Origin: Candidatus Brockarchaeota archaeon
GTDB lineage: Archaea > Thermoproteota > EX4484-205 > JAAOZO01
Direction of reading: 5' to 3'
NCBI GenBank assembly: GCA_017601145.1
Contig: JAFNIV010000007.1
Location: 1 to 62,869 of the forward strand
DNA length: 62,869 bases
Made by a program: the position numbers and the translations under genes. The notes below the pieces were generated by a model, which was not told where the DNA came from, did no database searches, and saw only the letters and a program-made list of their open reading frames with translations. Shown in pieces: positions 52,595 to 61,627 of the stretch (its first letter is position 1; each line of letters opens with the position of its first letter).

Positions 52595-53560
52595 ATGAGC
52601 ACAGAACAGCTAGAACTTCATGATGTAATAGTGGTTGGTGCATCTTTGGCAGGACTAAGCGCGGCTCTTTACATAGCGAGACAAGGATTTGATGTTTTAG
52701 TTATTGGAATGGATTTAGGAGGCCAAGCTACTTTAGCAACAGAAGTAGAAAATTACCCTGGCATACAAAGAATCTCGGGCCTTTCATTGGTGGATCGAAT
52801 AAGATCTCAAGTTGAGAAGTTTGGTGGCCAGATAACTTATGAAGAAGTAACTACAATAGAAAAAAAGGAATCTAGCTTTAAAGTAAAAACTAATATGTTT
52901 TCTTATTATGCAAAAGCCATAGTGCTTGCAGTTGGAAAATCACCAAGAAAACTTAAGGTGAGAGGAGAAGAAGAATTCAAAGGAAGAGGGGTTTCGTATT
53001 GCACAGTATGTGATGCCGCCTTCTTTAAGGATAAAGTTGTTGCATTAGTTGGAGTTGGAGATGAAGCTAATGAATCAGCAATATACTTGTCAAAGTTAGT
53101 TAAGAAAACATACTATATACTACCAACAGAAAAAGTTATAGGACGTAGTGACGTTGTTTCCCAGGTGGAGAACAATGAAAAAATCGTGCTTTTACTAGAC
53201 TCAGAAGTTAAAGAAATAAAGGGAAAAGATAAAGTTAGTAGCATAGTAGTGTATAACAGAAACAAAAAAGAATTAAAAGAACTTGAGGTAGAAGCAATAT
53301 TTGTTGAAATGGGCTATGAGCTTAGAACTTCATTCTTATCAAACTTAGTTAAGCTAAACGAAAAAGGTGAGATTGTAATAGACAAACTTGCAAAAACAAG
53401 TTGTGAAGGAATTTTTGCTGCTGGAGACGTGACTGATGTACCCTATAAACAGATGATCATCGCAGCAGGTTTTGGAGCGATAGCTGGTCTTTCGGCTTGC
53501 AATTACTTACTCTCTCTTAAAGGTAAGGGTGTTATTGTTTCTGATTGGAAGAAGTTATAG
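52595..53560 (+). CDS. trxB: Thioredoxin reductase-like FAD disulfide oxidoreductase
   Basis: 321 residues. The FAD-binding GASLAGLSAALYIARQ (about 15-30), the redox pair Cys-Thr-Val-Cys in VSYCTVCDAAFFK (about 132-144), the NADPH-side Rossmann segment VVALVGVGDEANESAIYLSK and the C-terminal FAD motif GIFAAGDVTDVPYKQMIIAA (about 270-289) follow in order. It passes electrons from NAD(P)H to a thioredoxin or glutaredoxin-like partner. The second Rossmann loop reads GVGDEAN rather than GGGDSA, so cofactor preference is uncertain. No thioredoxin gene adjoins. Confidence 0.87.
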   Translation: MSTEQLELHDVIVVGASLAGLSAALYIARQGFDVLVIGMDLGGQATLATEVENYPGIQRISGLSLVDRIRSQVEKFGGQITYEEVTTIEKKESSFKVKTNMFSYYAKAIVLAVGKSPRKLKVRGEEEFKGRGVSYCTVCDAAFFKDKVVALVGVGDEANESAIYLSKLVKKTYYILPTEKVIGRSDVVSQVENNEKIVLLLDSEVKEIKGKDKVSSIVVYNRNKKELKELEVEAIFVEMGYELRTSFLSNLVKLNEKGEIVIDKLAKTSCEGIFAAGDVTDVPYKQMIIAAGFGAIAGLSACNYLLSLKGKGVIVSDWKKL

Positions 53561-53601
53561 AGAACAACCTTTTTATACTTCGTAGTTTATGCTAGAAGTG
53601 A

Positions 53602-54009
53602 ATGAATGCAAAGGTCTTACTAAGCTATATAAGCGGAGAAAGGTTTTGGGAACACGAAAAGCCACTTCCTCAACAACTACAAATATCAATTAACGTTAAC
53701 TTAGTAGACTTTGAAATACTAAACAAAGAAGAAGCTTCCTCTAGGTTTATAGTCTCGGTTCAGTATGTTCCCTCAGTTGGTCAAGTGGTTGCAAAGGGAA
53801 AGCTTATTATAACTGGAGAAGAAAACGAAATAAAGCAAATAAGAGAAGCAAACGAGAAAAAACAGGTTCCATTAGCTTTAGTTCAAGTTATAAGTAATTT
53901 TACAATCGGAGAGATGATAATCATAAGTAAAGCTCTTGGAATACCCCCACCACTACCATTGCTTATGCCTTCAGCTCAAGAAAAGCCACAAAGCTCTTCT
54001 TTAGTGTAG
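53602..54009 (+). CDS. Small protein with possible SecB-like fold
   Basis: 135 residues. Alternating strands (LQISINVNLVDFEI, FIVSVQYVPSVGQVVAKGKL) are followed by a helix and the ending ALVQVISNFTIGEMIIISKA, then LGIPPPLPLLMP. The strand-helix plan and the tail (family members end with a helix followed by a Pro-rich PxLP segment) recall SecB-like proteins, which bind unfolded chains. This is a weak fold-level likeness. Pro- and Ser-rich C-terminal tail. It sits 41 bases after trxB. Confidence 0.45.
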   Translation: MNAKVLLSYISGERFWEHEKPLPQQLQISINVNLVDFEILNKEEASSRFIVSVQYVPSVGQVVAKGKLIITGEENEIKQIREANEKKQVPLALVQVISNFTIGEMIIISKALGIPPPLPLLMPSAQEKPQSSSLV

Positions 54010-54088
54010 TTTCATTCCTAAACCAAGTTTTTGTGGTAGACTCGTTTCCATAAAAGTTTTAAGCATTTATTTTTGTTGTTAGCAGCGT

Positions 54089-55540
54089 ATGCAAGGAAGT
54101 AAAATTACATTCAATATAGACAAAAAGCAGAATTTCAGAGAATGGTACAACGAAATAATAAGAAAAGCTGAACTAATTGACGATAGGTACAACATTAAAG
54201 GACTTATAGTTTATCGTCCAAGAGCAATGAAAGTGGTAAAAGAGATCTATAAATTGCTAGAGTATGAACTTGAAAAGAAAGATCATGAACCGGTTCTTTT
54301 CCCTTTGTTGATACCAGAAGAAAATTTTCAAAAAGAAGCTGAACACGTAGAAGGTTTCAAGGCAGAGACTTTCTGGGTAACCATGGGTGGTGATGAATTT
54401 CTTAATGAAAAAATGGCGCTAAGGCCAACTTCAGAAACTGCCTTTTACTTTATGTACTCACTTTGGATTAGAGGTTTTTCTGACCTTCCCCTTAAGCTTT
54501 ACCAAAGTGTTAGTGTCTATAGGCACGAAACGAAAGCAACTCGCCCACTAATAAGAGGAAGAGAGTTCTTATGGATAGAAGCTCATGATGCATTCGCATC
54601 AAAAGAAGAAGCTCTAAACCAAGTTAAAAATGATGAAGAAGTAACTAAAAAAGTTCTCGAAGATTCTCTAGGGCTTCCAGTATTTTTCTTTAGAAGGCCT
54701 CAATGGGACAAGTTCAAAGGAGCTGTAGACACTTATGCCGCTGACGTTATAATGCCTGATGGTGCTTGTCTTCAAGTAGCGTCAACTCATTATCTTGGAG
54801 AAAACTTCAGTCGAGCCTTTAACGTTATGTTTACAGATAAAGATGGAAAAAGAAAGTTTGTTCATCAAACTTGCTATGGTCCAGGGGTTAGTAGGATACT
54901 TGCTGCTTTAATTTCTGTGCACGGTGACAACAGCGGTTTAATCTTCCCATTTAATGTAGCTCCAATCCAAATTGTCATCATTCCTATTCCAGGAGAAGGT
55001 GTAGCCGAATACTCAAGAAGAATTCTTGAAAAACTTAAGCAATTTAACTTCAAAGCCTTTCTTGATGATAGTGAAGACACTCCTGGCGAAAAATTCTACA
55101 AATGGGAATTTTTTGGAGCACCTTTAAGAATTGAAGTTGGACCAAAAGAAGTTAAAGAAAGTAAGGTAACGCTAGTTGATAGGCTTACTAAGAAAAAAGA
55201 AACTATAGAGCTAGATAAACTTATCGAATACATCAACAATTTTTCTCTTAATCAAATAAAAAGATTAAGGGATCGAGCTAAAGAAGCTGCTGAACATTTT
55301 ATAGATCATGCAGGTAGTATTCAAGAAGTTAAAGAAAAAATAGAAAAAGGTAAAAAGGTGATTAAAGTTCCATTTTGCTCGCTTGAGATCGATGGTGCCA
55401 ATTGCGCTGAAGTAATAGAGAATGAAACTAACTTAAAAGTTAGAGGTGAACTTTTAGGAGAGAAACAACCAACTGATGAGAAATGTATAGTCTGTGGAAA
55501 GTCGGCTAACCATTATGTTTACCTTGCTGAAGCTTATTAA
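54089..55540 (+). CDS. proS: Prolyl-tRNA synthetase, archaeal/eukaryotic type
   Basis: 483 residues. Class II core with FREWYNEIIRKAELID, motif 1 region GLIVYRPRAMKVVKEIYKLL, the TSETAFYFMYSLWIR block, motif 2 YRHETKATRPLIRGREFLWI (about 151-170) and motif 3 around CYGPGVSRILAALI (about 271-284). The C-terminal zinc-binding domain has Cys in PFCSLEIDGANCAE and EKCIVCGKS and ends with a Tyr, as in archaeal ProS. It charges tRNA-Pro. Confidence 0.95.
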   Translation: MQGSKITFNIDKKQNFREWYNEIIRKAELIDDRYNIKGLIVYRPRAMKVVKEIYKLLEYELEKKDHEPVLFPLLIPEENFQKEAEHVEGFKAETFWVTMGGDEFLNEKMALRPTSETAFYFMYSLWIRGFSDLPLKLYQSVSVYRHETKATRPLIRGREFLWIEAHDAFASKEEALNQVKNDEEVTKKVLEDSLGLPVFFFRRPQWDKFKGAVDTYAADVIMPDGACLQVASTHYLGENFSRAFNVMFTDKDGKRKFVHQTCYGPGVSRILAALISVHGDNSGLIFPFNVAPIQIVIIPIPGEGVAEYSRRILEKLKQFNFKAFLDDSEDTPGEKFYKWEFFGAPLRIEVGPKEVKESKVTLVDRLTKKKETIELDKLIEYINNFSLNQIKRLRDRAKEAAEHFIDHAGSIQEVKEKIEKGKKVIKVPFCSLEIDGANCAEVIENETNLKVRGELLGEKQPTDEKCIVCGKSANHYVYLAEAY

Positions 55541-55945
55541 GCCTAATTTAAGTTATATACCCTGTGGAAATATCAAATTTTTACTCAGTAATCAGACAAT
55601 AGCAAAAATATATGAAGTTGTTACTTAAGAAGCACATTCTGTTTTTAAGTTCAATGTCGTAAAAAGCAAAATACCTTTAGTAGCCCGAGATATGCAGCTC
55701 ATCTCGTTTAATTTTCTCAACAAGAAACTATGGAATTGATGCAAAATATCGGTTTAAATATCAGAGCTAAGACTCAATTCTTCACTATTTCGAAAAACAC
55801 CTCAAAACAAAACTTACTGCGATTTTTAAGTGATATCATGGCTAACTAATCATGGCAAATTTTTCTGTGCGTGCATTCGCAGTGTTCTTTAGACATGCTT
55901 TGCTCATGCCAAATACCATGAAAGACTAGTAAGAAAGTAGCAAAA
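55541..55945. other. 405-base region without a gene
   Basis: It follows proS and has stop codons in all frames. It is less AT-rich than ordinary promoters and may be further decayed sequence of the MFS relic next to it. No RNA gene or repeat recognised. Confidence 0.4.
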
Positions 55946-56316
55946 TTAATGTAAGTGAAAAGAAGAGACTATTATACTGCGACTTATTGCAAGCATCAGA
56001 CCACTAATTATGGATCCTATTAACTGCCCAACATCCATCGTTGTGTCTAAAAGCTCACAGGTATGTTAACAGTATCTTTCGGTACTAGCTCGCTTATTAA
56101 TATGAGTGTTGAAGCAATAACAGCTGCAAAGCCAAGTACCTTAGGAATTGGATCGTCCTTTGATATGATGCAAAGTCTGCTATGACCGCTTCCAATCAGG
56201 CTGCTTCAGAGCCAGTTCAGTTTTTGTATTTTTTCTTTATCCTGCACTTGAAAAAATATAATGAAGATTAAACAAGACTGTTCCACCAAAATAACCCAAA
56301 AAAATGAACCCATAGC
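55946..56316 (-). pseudogene. Decayed MFS transporter fragment
   Basis: Three minus-strand frame pieces read as consecutive membrane segments of a Major Facilitator protein: GYGFIFLGYFGGTVLFNLHY (upstream, about 56240-56316), then KDDPIPKVLGFAAVIASTLI and on (56047-56204), then MDVGQLIGSIISGLMLAISR (55946-56038). The pieces are in different frames with stops between, so the gene is dead. GxxxD-like and DVGQxIGSIISG patterns are typical of MFS helices. It abuts the 3' end of the tRNA-Gln gene, a common place for inserted DNA. Confidence 0.45.
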
Positions 56317-56329
56317 CAAAATTTAATTG

Positions 56330-56434
56330 TAGCCCGGGAGAGATTCGAACTCTCGTCAGGAGGTTTCCCCTTTAGGAGAGATCCAGAGCCTCCCATGCTT
56401 GACCGCTACACTCGGCCTTTTCGTCCACCGGGCT
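56330..56434 (-). tRNA. tRNA-Gln(CTG) with two introns
   Basis: Minus strand, 105 nt. Acceptor AGCCCGG pairs with CCGGGCT, discriminator A at 56330; T-arm GAGAG-TTCGAAT-CTCTC; variable loop TGAC. Removing 14 nt in the D-arm (about 56412-56425, between positions 9 and 10) and 18 nt in the anticodon loop (about 56365-56382, canonical position 37/38) gives a 73-nt tRNA with D-stem GTGT/GCAT, anticodon stem GGAGG/CCTCC and loop CTCTGGA, anticodon CTG at 56384-56386. The mature form matches archaeal tRNA-Gln (AGCCCGGTGGTGTAG start). CCA is not encoded. The second intron forms its own TCTCC-TAAA-GGGGA hairpin as expected for a bulge-helix-bulge substrate. Confidence 0.88.
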
Positions 56435-56510
56435 ATCCGGGCTACCTCTTTATGTTTTCTTGTTCTTTTATTTAAGTTTTTATTTCTCAACATTTCCGTT
56501 TGTCCAGAGA

Positions 56511-57260
56511 ATGCTTACCGTAACAAGGATAAAGATTTTAACTTCATTACTTCTTCTTTCCTATGCTTCCTTAAAAGACCTAAAGTATAGAGAAGTAAGT
56601 GATACTGTATGGCTATTCTTCAGCATCTTTGCACTCTTTATTAACATAGTTTCTTTTTTTATTCTTCGCTACTTTTATATTGATGTTGTCTCAGTAGCTT
56701 ATGTTTTAGTACTTTTGGTAATTTTCTTTACTCTTTATTACGCTGGCGCTTATGGTGGAGCTGATGCAAAAGCGCTTACTTGTATAACCTTAATGTTTCC
56801 TTTTCTAAGCGAAGAAGTATCCCTTTCAGGGTTTACCTTGCTTCCAGTTCCAGTAGCTACATTCTTTTATGCCTCGGTGTTAAGTCTAGTTCAAGTAGTG
56901 CTTAACTTAATTCATAATCTCTTACTAGTTTTTAAAAGAGAGAAAGTTTTCGAAGGTATAAATGAACCTATCTCAAAGAAAATTTTAGCCCTTCTTTTGC
57001 TTAGAAAAGAGTACGTTAGGAAATCTGATTTAAATTTATTCTTTACTCCTGCCGAAGTAACACTTAAGGATGGGTCAAGAAAGCTTATTTTTTTCTCAAA
57101 CTCTAATAGTAACTTTACTGTAAGCGATGGTGAACTAATCTTTGTCTCCCCTTTAATTCCTTTTGTACCTTTCTTAGTTTTTGGTTTCTTACTGTTCATT
57201 GTTTTCGGAGATTCCATGGTAGTTAAAGTTATTGAAGTAGTTGTATCAATCTTACATTGA
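56511..57260 (+). CDS. Archaeal prepilin/preflagellin peptidase (PibD/FlaK type)
   Basis: 249 residues from the ATG at 56511; a TATA-like TTTAAGTTTTTA (56470-56481) lies about 30 bases upstream. Both catalytic Asp are seen: YASLKDLKYREVSD (about 19-32) and the GGAD form of the GxGD motif in YYAGAYGGADAKAL (about 79-92). Five or six membrane segments with a cytosolic loop of about 60 residues before the last. A24-family enzymes cut class III signal peptides of archaellins and pilins at the membrane. No pilin gene is in the window. Confidence 0.82.
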   Translation: MLTVTRIKILTSLLLLSYASLKDLKYREVSDTVWLFFSIFALFINIVSFFILRYFYIDVVSVAYVLVLLVIFFTLYYAGAYGGADAKALTCITLMFPFLSEEVSLSGFTLLPVPVATFFYASVLSLVQVVLNLIHNLLLVFKREKVFEGINEPISKKILALLLLRKEYVRKSDLNLFFTPAEVTLKDGSRKLIFFSNSNSNFTVSDGELIFVSPLIPFVPFLVFGFLLFIVFGDSMVVKVIEVVVSILH

Positions 57261-57437
57261 ATTTTTCTTCTAATGTAAAATTTAAAATTCTAAAAATGGA
57301 AGGGCAAACTATGTCCTATTTTATTTTTCATATTAGTATTTTTTTACTTTTTCACAAATATCGCAAATAAAAGTTGTGAGAAAGTAAAATAAATAAATCT
57401 ATAGATACAAAAATTTAAATATTCTATTTTAATTATT

Positions 57438-58445
57438 TTGTCGGTAGTAAAAAGAAAAATGCGCCTTTCTGAAGGTGAAGAAAGACTAATTGCGAAAATC
57501 TTGGAAGAAGATATAAAGTCCATAAAACCAAAGTATTCTTTTGCTAAGGGATTCGTTTATGACATTAGTAGCGTTCTCGATTTAGAACTTTCTGAGTTTC
57601 TAAATGTAGCAAATAGCTTAGTTGAAAAAGGTTTTTTGTTAAGAAAGTTTTATAGGAAGGTACCACTATGTCCTAATTGTGGCTCTCAAAAACTCCTATT
57701 CGTTTTTATTTGTCCGTCCTGCAAATCCACTAATTGGTTGAAGGGAAAGGCACTTCAGCACTTAACTTCTACTTGTGAGTATATAGGATTTGAGAGTGAA
57801 TTCATTAATAACACCTGTCCTAATTGTGGTCAAGAGCTAAAGTCTGCACAAATAAATGAAAGTGGAGAAACTTTTAGCTTACCAGTTGATTATAAAGTAT
57901 ATGATGTTTATTACAAGTGCAATAGTTGTGGAATCTTTTTTGAACACCCAGCAGTTTCCGCTTTTTGTTTAGATTGTTCTACTCAATCTGATTTCAACAA
58001 ATTAAATTGGATTGATCTATACACATACGAGCCTTCTCCTACTTTGGTGAAGTTTGAACCTGGTTTATTCCTTGCTTCTAAGATTGTATCAGAACTTACG
58101 AATCGGGGATACTCTGTAAAAGAAAAAAGTCTATTGCTTGGAAAGTCAGGATTACCGCATGAGTTTGATATAATAGCTGTTAAAGGCGATAATCAAGTAA
58201 CAATAGATATTTCGGCAGAGTCAGGTAAAACGCAAAAAGATTCTTTGTTGAGTGGCTATGTTAAATCTCAGGACCTTGAAAACACAAACTACTACTTTGT
58301 TTCCGTTAATGAACTAACACCTGATGAAAAGAAAATTGCAGAAACCTTTAACATAAAATATATTGAAAGCAAAGATGCAAAAGAAATAGTTGACAAGATG
58401 GAAGCTGACAATTTCCAAAAAGTTGAGAACATAAAAAAAAGTTAA
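57438..58445 (+). CDS. Winged-helix, zinc-ribbon and nuclease-like protein (TackOD1-like)
   Basis: 335 residues, TTG start. The N-terminal 80 residues are helical and look like a winged helix. Then come Cys pairs LCPNCGS, ICPSCKS, NTCPNCGQ, YKCNSCGIF and AFCLDCSTQ (about 77-185), the pattern of the thaumarchaeal output domain TackOD1, with HLTSTCEYIGFESEF between them. The last 120 residues have GLPHEFDIIAVKGDNQVTID, like a restriction-endonuclease fold, but with no clear catalytic Lys (ID-I-S rather than E-x-K). I suggest a DNA-binding or signalling role; the function is unknown. Confidence 0.6.
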   Translation: MSVVKRKMRLSEGEERLIAKILEEDIKSIKPKYSFAKGFVYDISSVLDLELSEFLNVANSLVEKGFLLRKFYRKVPLCPNCGSQKLLFVFICPSCKSTNWLKGKALQHLTSTCEYIGFESEFINNTCPNCGQELKSAQINESGETFSLPVDYKVYDVYYKCNSCGIFFEHPAVSAFCLDCSTQSDFNKLNWIDLYTYEPSPTLVKFEPGLFLASKIVSELTNRGYSVKEKSLLLGKSGLPHEFDIIAVKGDNQVTIDISAESGKTQKDSLLSGYVKSQDLENTNYYFVSVNELTPDEKKIAETFNIKYIESKDAKEIVDKMEADNFQKVENIKKS

Positions 58446-58612
58446 AGGTTACAATAGCAACGTAATGCTTTCTAGCTAAATGTACTGTTTAAACTTTTAA
58501 AATTTCTTGTGTAACGCTGAGAAGAAGACAGATACCTTAATAAAAAAAGTTTTATTGTTTATATTAAAAATTTAAAGGGAAGCTATGCCACTTGCTACTC
58601 GACAGGAGCCTC

Positions 58613-59575
58613 ATGAACATAAGCATTGGAAGAGTTTCTTCCCAGGACCTTAAAGAAGTAATTGGTAGAACTATACCAATAGAAAAAAAGTTTAGAATTG
58701 CCCAGTCAACTCCTCTTGAAATCCAAAATTTCACTCATCCAATAATGACAGAGCCTCCAGAGCTCCTTGGATTTCTTTCTGTGAACTTTCCGCACTCTTA
58801 TTCTCTAAGCAAAAGTGTTATTCCACTGATGCATATGTTTAATGTAATATGCCCACTTGACATGGAAACTCAAACTCTAAAGAAGCTTCTCTTAACTATG
58901 GGAAGAGAAATGAGAAGACTTGGTGTTTGTGCTTCTGATCTTTCTTTATCATTCTTACCAGGGGTTTCTGCACCTTTAATTTCTGTAACTACTTCTGGCT
59001 ACGTTAAGCAAAACAAGAATAAACAAGCAGTTAAGCCAGATGACCCTGTTTTAATAGTAGGAAAACCCCTTCTTGAGTTGTCTATCCGAATCTCTTTTGA
59101 AAAACCAGAATTAACAGAACAAAAAGGAGGAAATCCAAGACACTTAAAGAATTCTTACAACAAACTCTCAACAGTCGAGGCTATAAAGCTATTAATAGAA
59201 TTTGAAGCAAAGTCAATTTCTTTAGTTGGAGATGAAGGAATCGTTAAAGCTGCAAAAAAGATATCAAGTGAGCATAAAGTTGGATTGATGATAAACGTAG
59301 ACGAAATACCATGGGATGAAGTAGGATTAGAACTTGTTAAATCTGTTAATGGCGATCCAACTTCAACAACTTCCTACGGTAGCTTATTAGCTATAGTTAG
59401 CAAAGAGATAAAAGATAAGGTGATTGCATCTCTCTCTTCGAAGAAAATTATAGTTTCTGAAATTGGAAAAGTTGTAGAAGGTGTTGGTGTTTGGAAGAAG
59501 AACAATGGCCCTCTAACGCAGCATAAGGATGCTTATTCTCTCTTAAGCCAAAACAGAACCTTTATAATTCCTTAA
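58613..59575 (+). CDS. AIR-synthase-related (PurM/HypE-like) protein
   Basis: 320 residues from the ATG at 58613, which has CAGGAG five bases upstream; an earlier TTG at 58592 is less likely. The fold-level plan of the AIR-synthase family is suggested by DLSLSFLPGVSAPLISVTT and DDPVLIVGKPLLELSIRIS in the middle and an SLVGDEGIVKAAKKISSEH segment later. The standard ATP-binding N-terminal Gly-rich loop is not evident, so it may be a distant or non-canonical member. Function unknown. Confidence 0.5.
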   Translation: MNISIGRVSSQDLKEVIGRTIPIEKKFRIAQSTPLEIQNFTHPIMTEPPELLGFLSVNFPHSYSLSKSVIPLMHMFNVICPLDMETQTLKKLLLTMGREMRRLGVCASDLSLSFLPGVSAPLISVTTSGYVKQNKNKQAVKPDDPVLIVGKPLLELSIRISFEKPELTEQKGGNPRHLKNSYNKLSTVEAIKLLIEFEAKSISLVGDEGIVKAAKKISSEHKVGLMINVDEIPWDEVGLELVKSVNGDPTSTTSYGSLLAIVSKEIKDKVIASLSSKKIIVSEIGKVVEGVGVWKKNNGPLTQHKDAYSLLSQNRTFIIP

Positions 59576-59586
59576 AGGTTTATTTT

Positions 59587-60147
59587 TTATGAGCTTGATG
59601 CTATATTCTTAAGCATATTTTCAATGGTCCATCCTAACCCATTAAGTATTTCTCTTATTCTTTGTCTTTCTCTAAAGTTTTTAACGATGATCTTTCTAAT
59701 GTAAGGGCCATCCTGGATTACTTCATAAGATAATATTTGGTCTGGTCTTATAGCCCCTTTGGATGCATTTTGAGTGTCTGCCTCTCTCATGCCTTCCAGA
59801 AGTCTGTTTATAAAGAACGCTTCAAAGGGTCTAATGGAAGAACTTAGATTTAAGGATTGGTCTAATTCTATTGTTAGTTCATCAGTACTTACAAAAGCAA
59901 CTCCATAGCTTTTTCCCCTATAAGAAAATTGTATTTTTTCAGCTTCTTTTTCTTTTTGTTCCAGCTTCTTGCTTTGAAGGATCTCTGTTCCACTACTAAA
60001 GCTTAGTTTAGCTAGCTCGTTGTCTACTATTGAAATAGCCTCCTTAAGCAAGTTAGCTTCGTTTTGAAGTTCACTTACTTTTTCTTCAAGTCTCTTCTTT
60101 AAGTCTGCAAGAGCTTTTTTCCTTTCTTCTTCTGCTGACGTTGTCAA
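59587..60147 (-). CDS. Conserved archaeal coiled-coil protein
   Basis: 186 residues, TTG start (the first codons TSAEEERKKALADLKKRLEE form a long coiled coil to about residue 50). The second half has RPFEAFFINRLLEGMREAD and GPYIRKIIVKNFRERQRIRE, ending in a helix. I recall proteins of this plan in Thaumarchaeota-related genomes but know no function. Its end is convergent with the AIR-synthase-like gene, 11 bases apart. Confidence 0.55.
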   Translation of the reverse strand: MTTSAEEERKKALADLKKRLEEKVSELQNEANLLKEAISIVDNELAKLSFSSGTEILQSKKLEQKEKEAEKIQFSYRGKSYGVAFVSTDELTIELDQSLNLSSSIRPFEAFFINRLLEGMREADTQNASKGAIRPDQILSYEVIQDGPYIRKIIVKNFRERQRIREILNGLGWTIENMLKNIASSS

Positions 60148-60270
60148 CTAGCAACAATAAGTAAGGGCTAAGGGGTATTTAATTGTTTTATTTCAACAGT
60201 TATAAGTTTTTATGATGTAATAAAATTGGAAGAAGCCTTTAAAAAAGCTATTCTTTGTTCTTGAGGTGAA

Positions 60271-61341
60271 TTGGTTGAAAAGAAATCAGTAAAACTCTAC
60301 ATAAATCCTGGAAACAGTTTATTATTAAGTGGAAGGGGGCGGACTGAAGTTAGACAGGGTCAAGTCGAGATACTTGGTGCAATTTTATCAAAAGGAGCCT
60401 CTTTTAAAGTAAGGCTTGGAAGACAGATTCCTATCTTTTCTCCGGAATTTAAATCAATAATAATAGGAGAAGGATTTTTTAAGTGGGTCTTTGTTAGAGA
60501 AGATCCTATTCCAAGTTCTTGGAGAGCTGTAATAGACGAACTTTTAGTTAAGCCAAACTCAACTATAGTTATAATAGGGCAAACCGATTCAGGAAAAAGC
60601 ACGCTCTCTCAATTTCTTTCAAATTCAGTTCTTAACTTCTCTAAAGTAGTTGGACTAGTCGATGCAGACGTTGGTCAATCAGACTTAGGTCCACCAGGGT
60701 TCATTTCAGCCTCTTTAGTTAGAAGAAAAGTTATTGACTTAAGAAACATTAAACCAATTACGATGGAGTTTGTTGGTGCCCTTTCGCCTTCAAGAGCTTT
60801 TGAAGAAAGCATTGATAAAGTTAAAAGAGTTAAGGAAAGTTTACTGCTTTATAACCCTGATTACATAATTATAAACACAGATGGATGGCTTGACAATGAA
60901 GGAGTTGCTCATAAGAAAAAGCTAATAGAAAAAATAAAGCCAGACATAGTAATAGAGCTGTGTCAAGGAGAAAGTCTAATCAAAGAAGGAAGTTACAAGC
61001 TAATAACACTTAATCCTCCTTCTCATGTTATGAAGAGAACTCAAGTTATGAGAAGGCTTTCTAGGTTAGCAAACATAGTTAGGTTCCTAAAGGGTGCAGA
61101 AGCAAAAGTAGTTAAAAGAGATGAAATTTTATTTCTAGAAGATCATGAACCTAGAGTAGGGGATGTTGCTGCAGTCTATGAAAACGATATAGTTAGAGGA
61201 ATTGCATTGTATGGCGGCGAATTAGAGGAAAGAAAAGAAATTTTTTATACTCGAGTAAACTCTTTTACAAAAATTGTTATGAGCGATATAAATGCAAGGG
61301 AAATCCTTGATCTTATAAAGGGCAAAACTGGTAGTGCTTGA
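60271..61341 (+). CDS. Archaeal polynucleotide kinase of the Clp1/Grc3 family
   Basis: 356 residues, TTG start. Walker A GQTDSGKSTLSQFL (about 102-115), the Clp1 clasp motif VDADVGQSDLGPPG (about 130-143) and a Walker-B-like IIINTDGWLDNEG (about 208-220) are present; the C-terminus is a strand-rich domain. Archaeal Clp1 phosphorylates 5'-OH ends of RNA (and DNA). It could act on tRNA exons or introns left by splicing, which fits a genome with several introns in one tRNA. Confidence 0.9.
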   Translation: MVEKKSVKLYINPGNSLLLSGRGRTEVRQGQVEILGAILSKGASFKVRLGRQIPIFSPEFKSIIIGEGFFKWVFVREDPIPSSWRAVIDELLVKPNSTIVIIGQTDSGKSTLSQFLSNSVLNFSKVVGLVDADVGQSDLGPPGFISASLVRRKVIDLRNIKPITMEFVGALSPSRAFEESIDKVKRVKESLLLYNPDYIIINTDGWLDNEGVAHKKKLIEKIKPDIVIELCQGESLIKEGSYKLITLNPPSHVMKRTQVMRRLSRLANIVRFLKGAEAKVVKRDEILFLEDHEPRVGDVAAVYENDIVRGIALYGGELEERKEIFYTRVNSFTKIVMSDINAREILDLIKGKTGSA

Positions 61342-61627
61342 CTTCAATAAAAAGTATCTTAAAGAAAAAATGAGAGAAACAAGTCAAGAGTTTTAGCTGT
61401 TGAGTAGAAAGTTTTTCATACAAAGCATGAACACGAAAAAACAAAGAAATATTATCTACATCTAGAGTAAAAATAATGGAGTAGCATAGCCATTCGCCTT
61501 CTAAGATAAGCTTCTTGTAAAAGTATCATACGCTTGTCATGAAGCAAGAAGCTCTCTAGATAAGAAAAGGTAGCTCACTAAGAAAGAAACTTTTTTATCC
61601 TTGTTATAGAATAAAAGAGGGATCAAA

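Noticed and set aside
56330-56434. Reading the anticodon 3' stem as the TCTCT right after the loop, with a long variable-loop insert
   Set aside because: It gives a stem with G-U pairs only at the ends and a 22-nt variable loop; a canonical 37/38 intron gives a perfect GGAGG/CCTCC stem.
56399-56590. A 63-codon plus-strand open frame
   Set aside because: It overlaps the tRNA-Gln gene and the start of the peptidase gene; chance frame.
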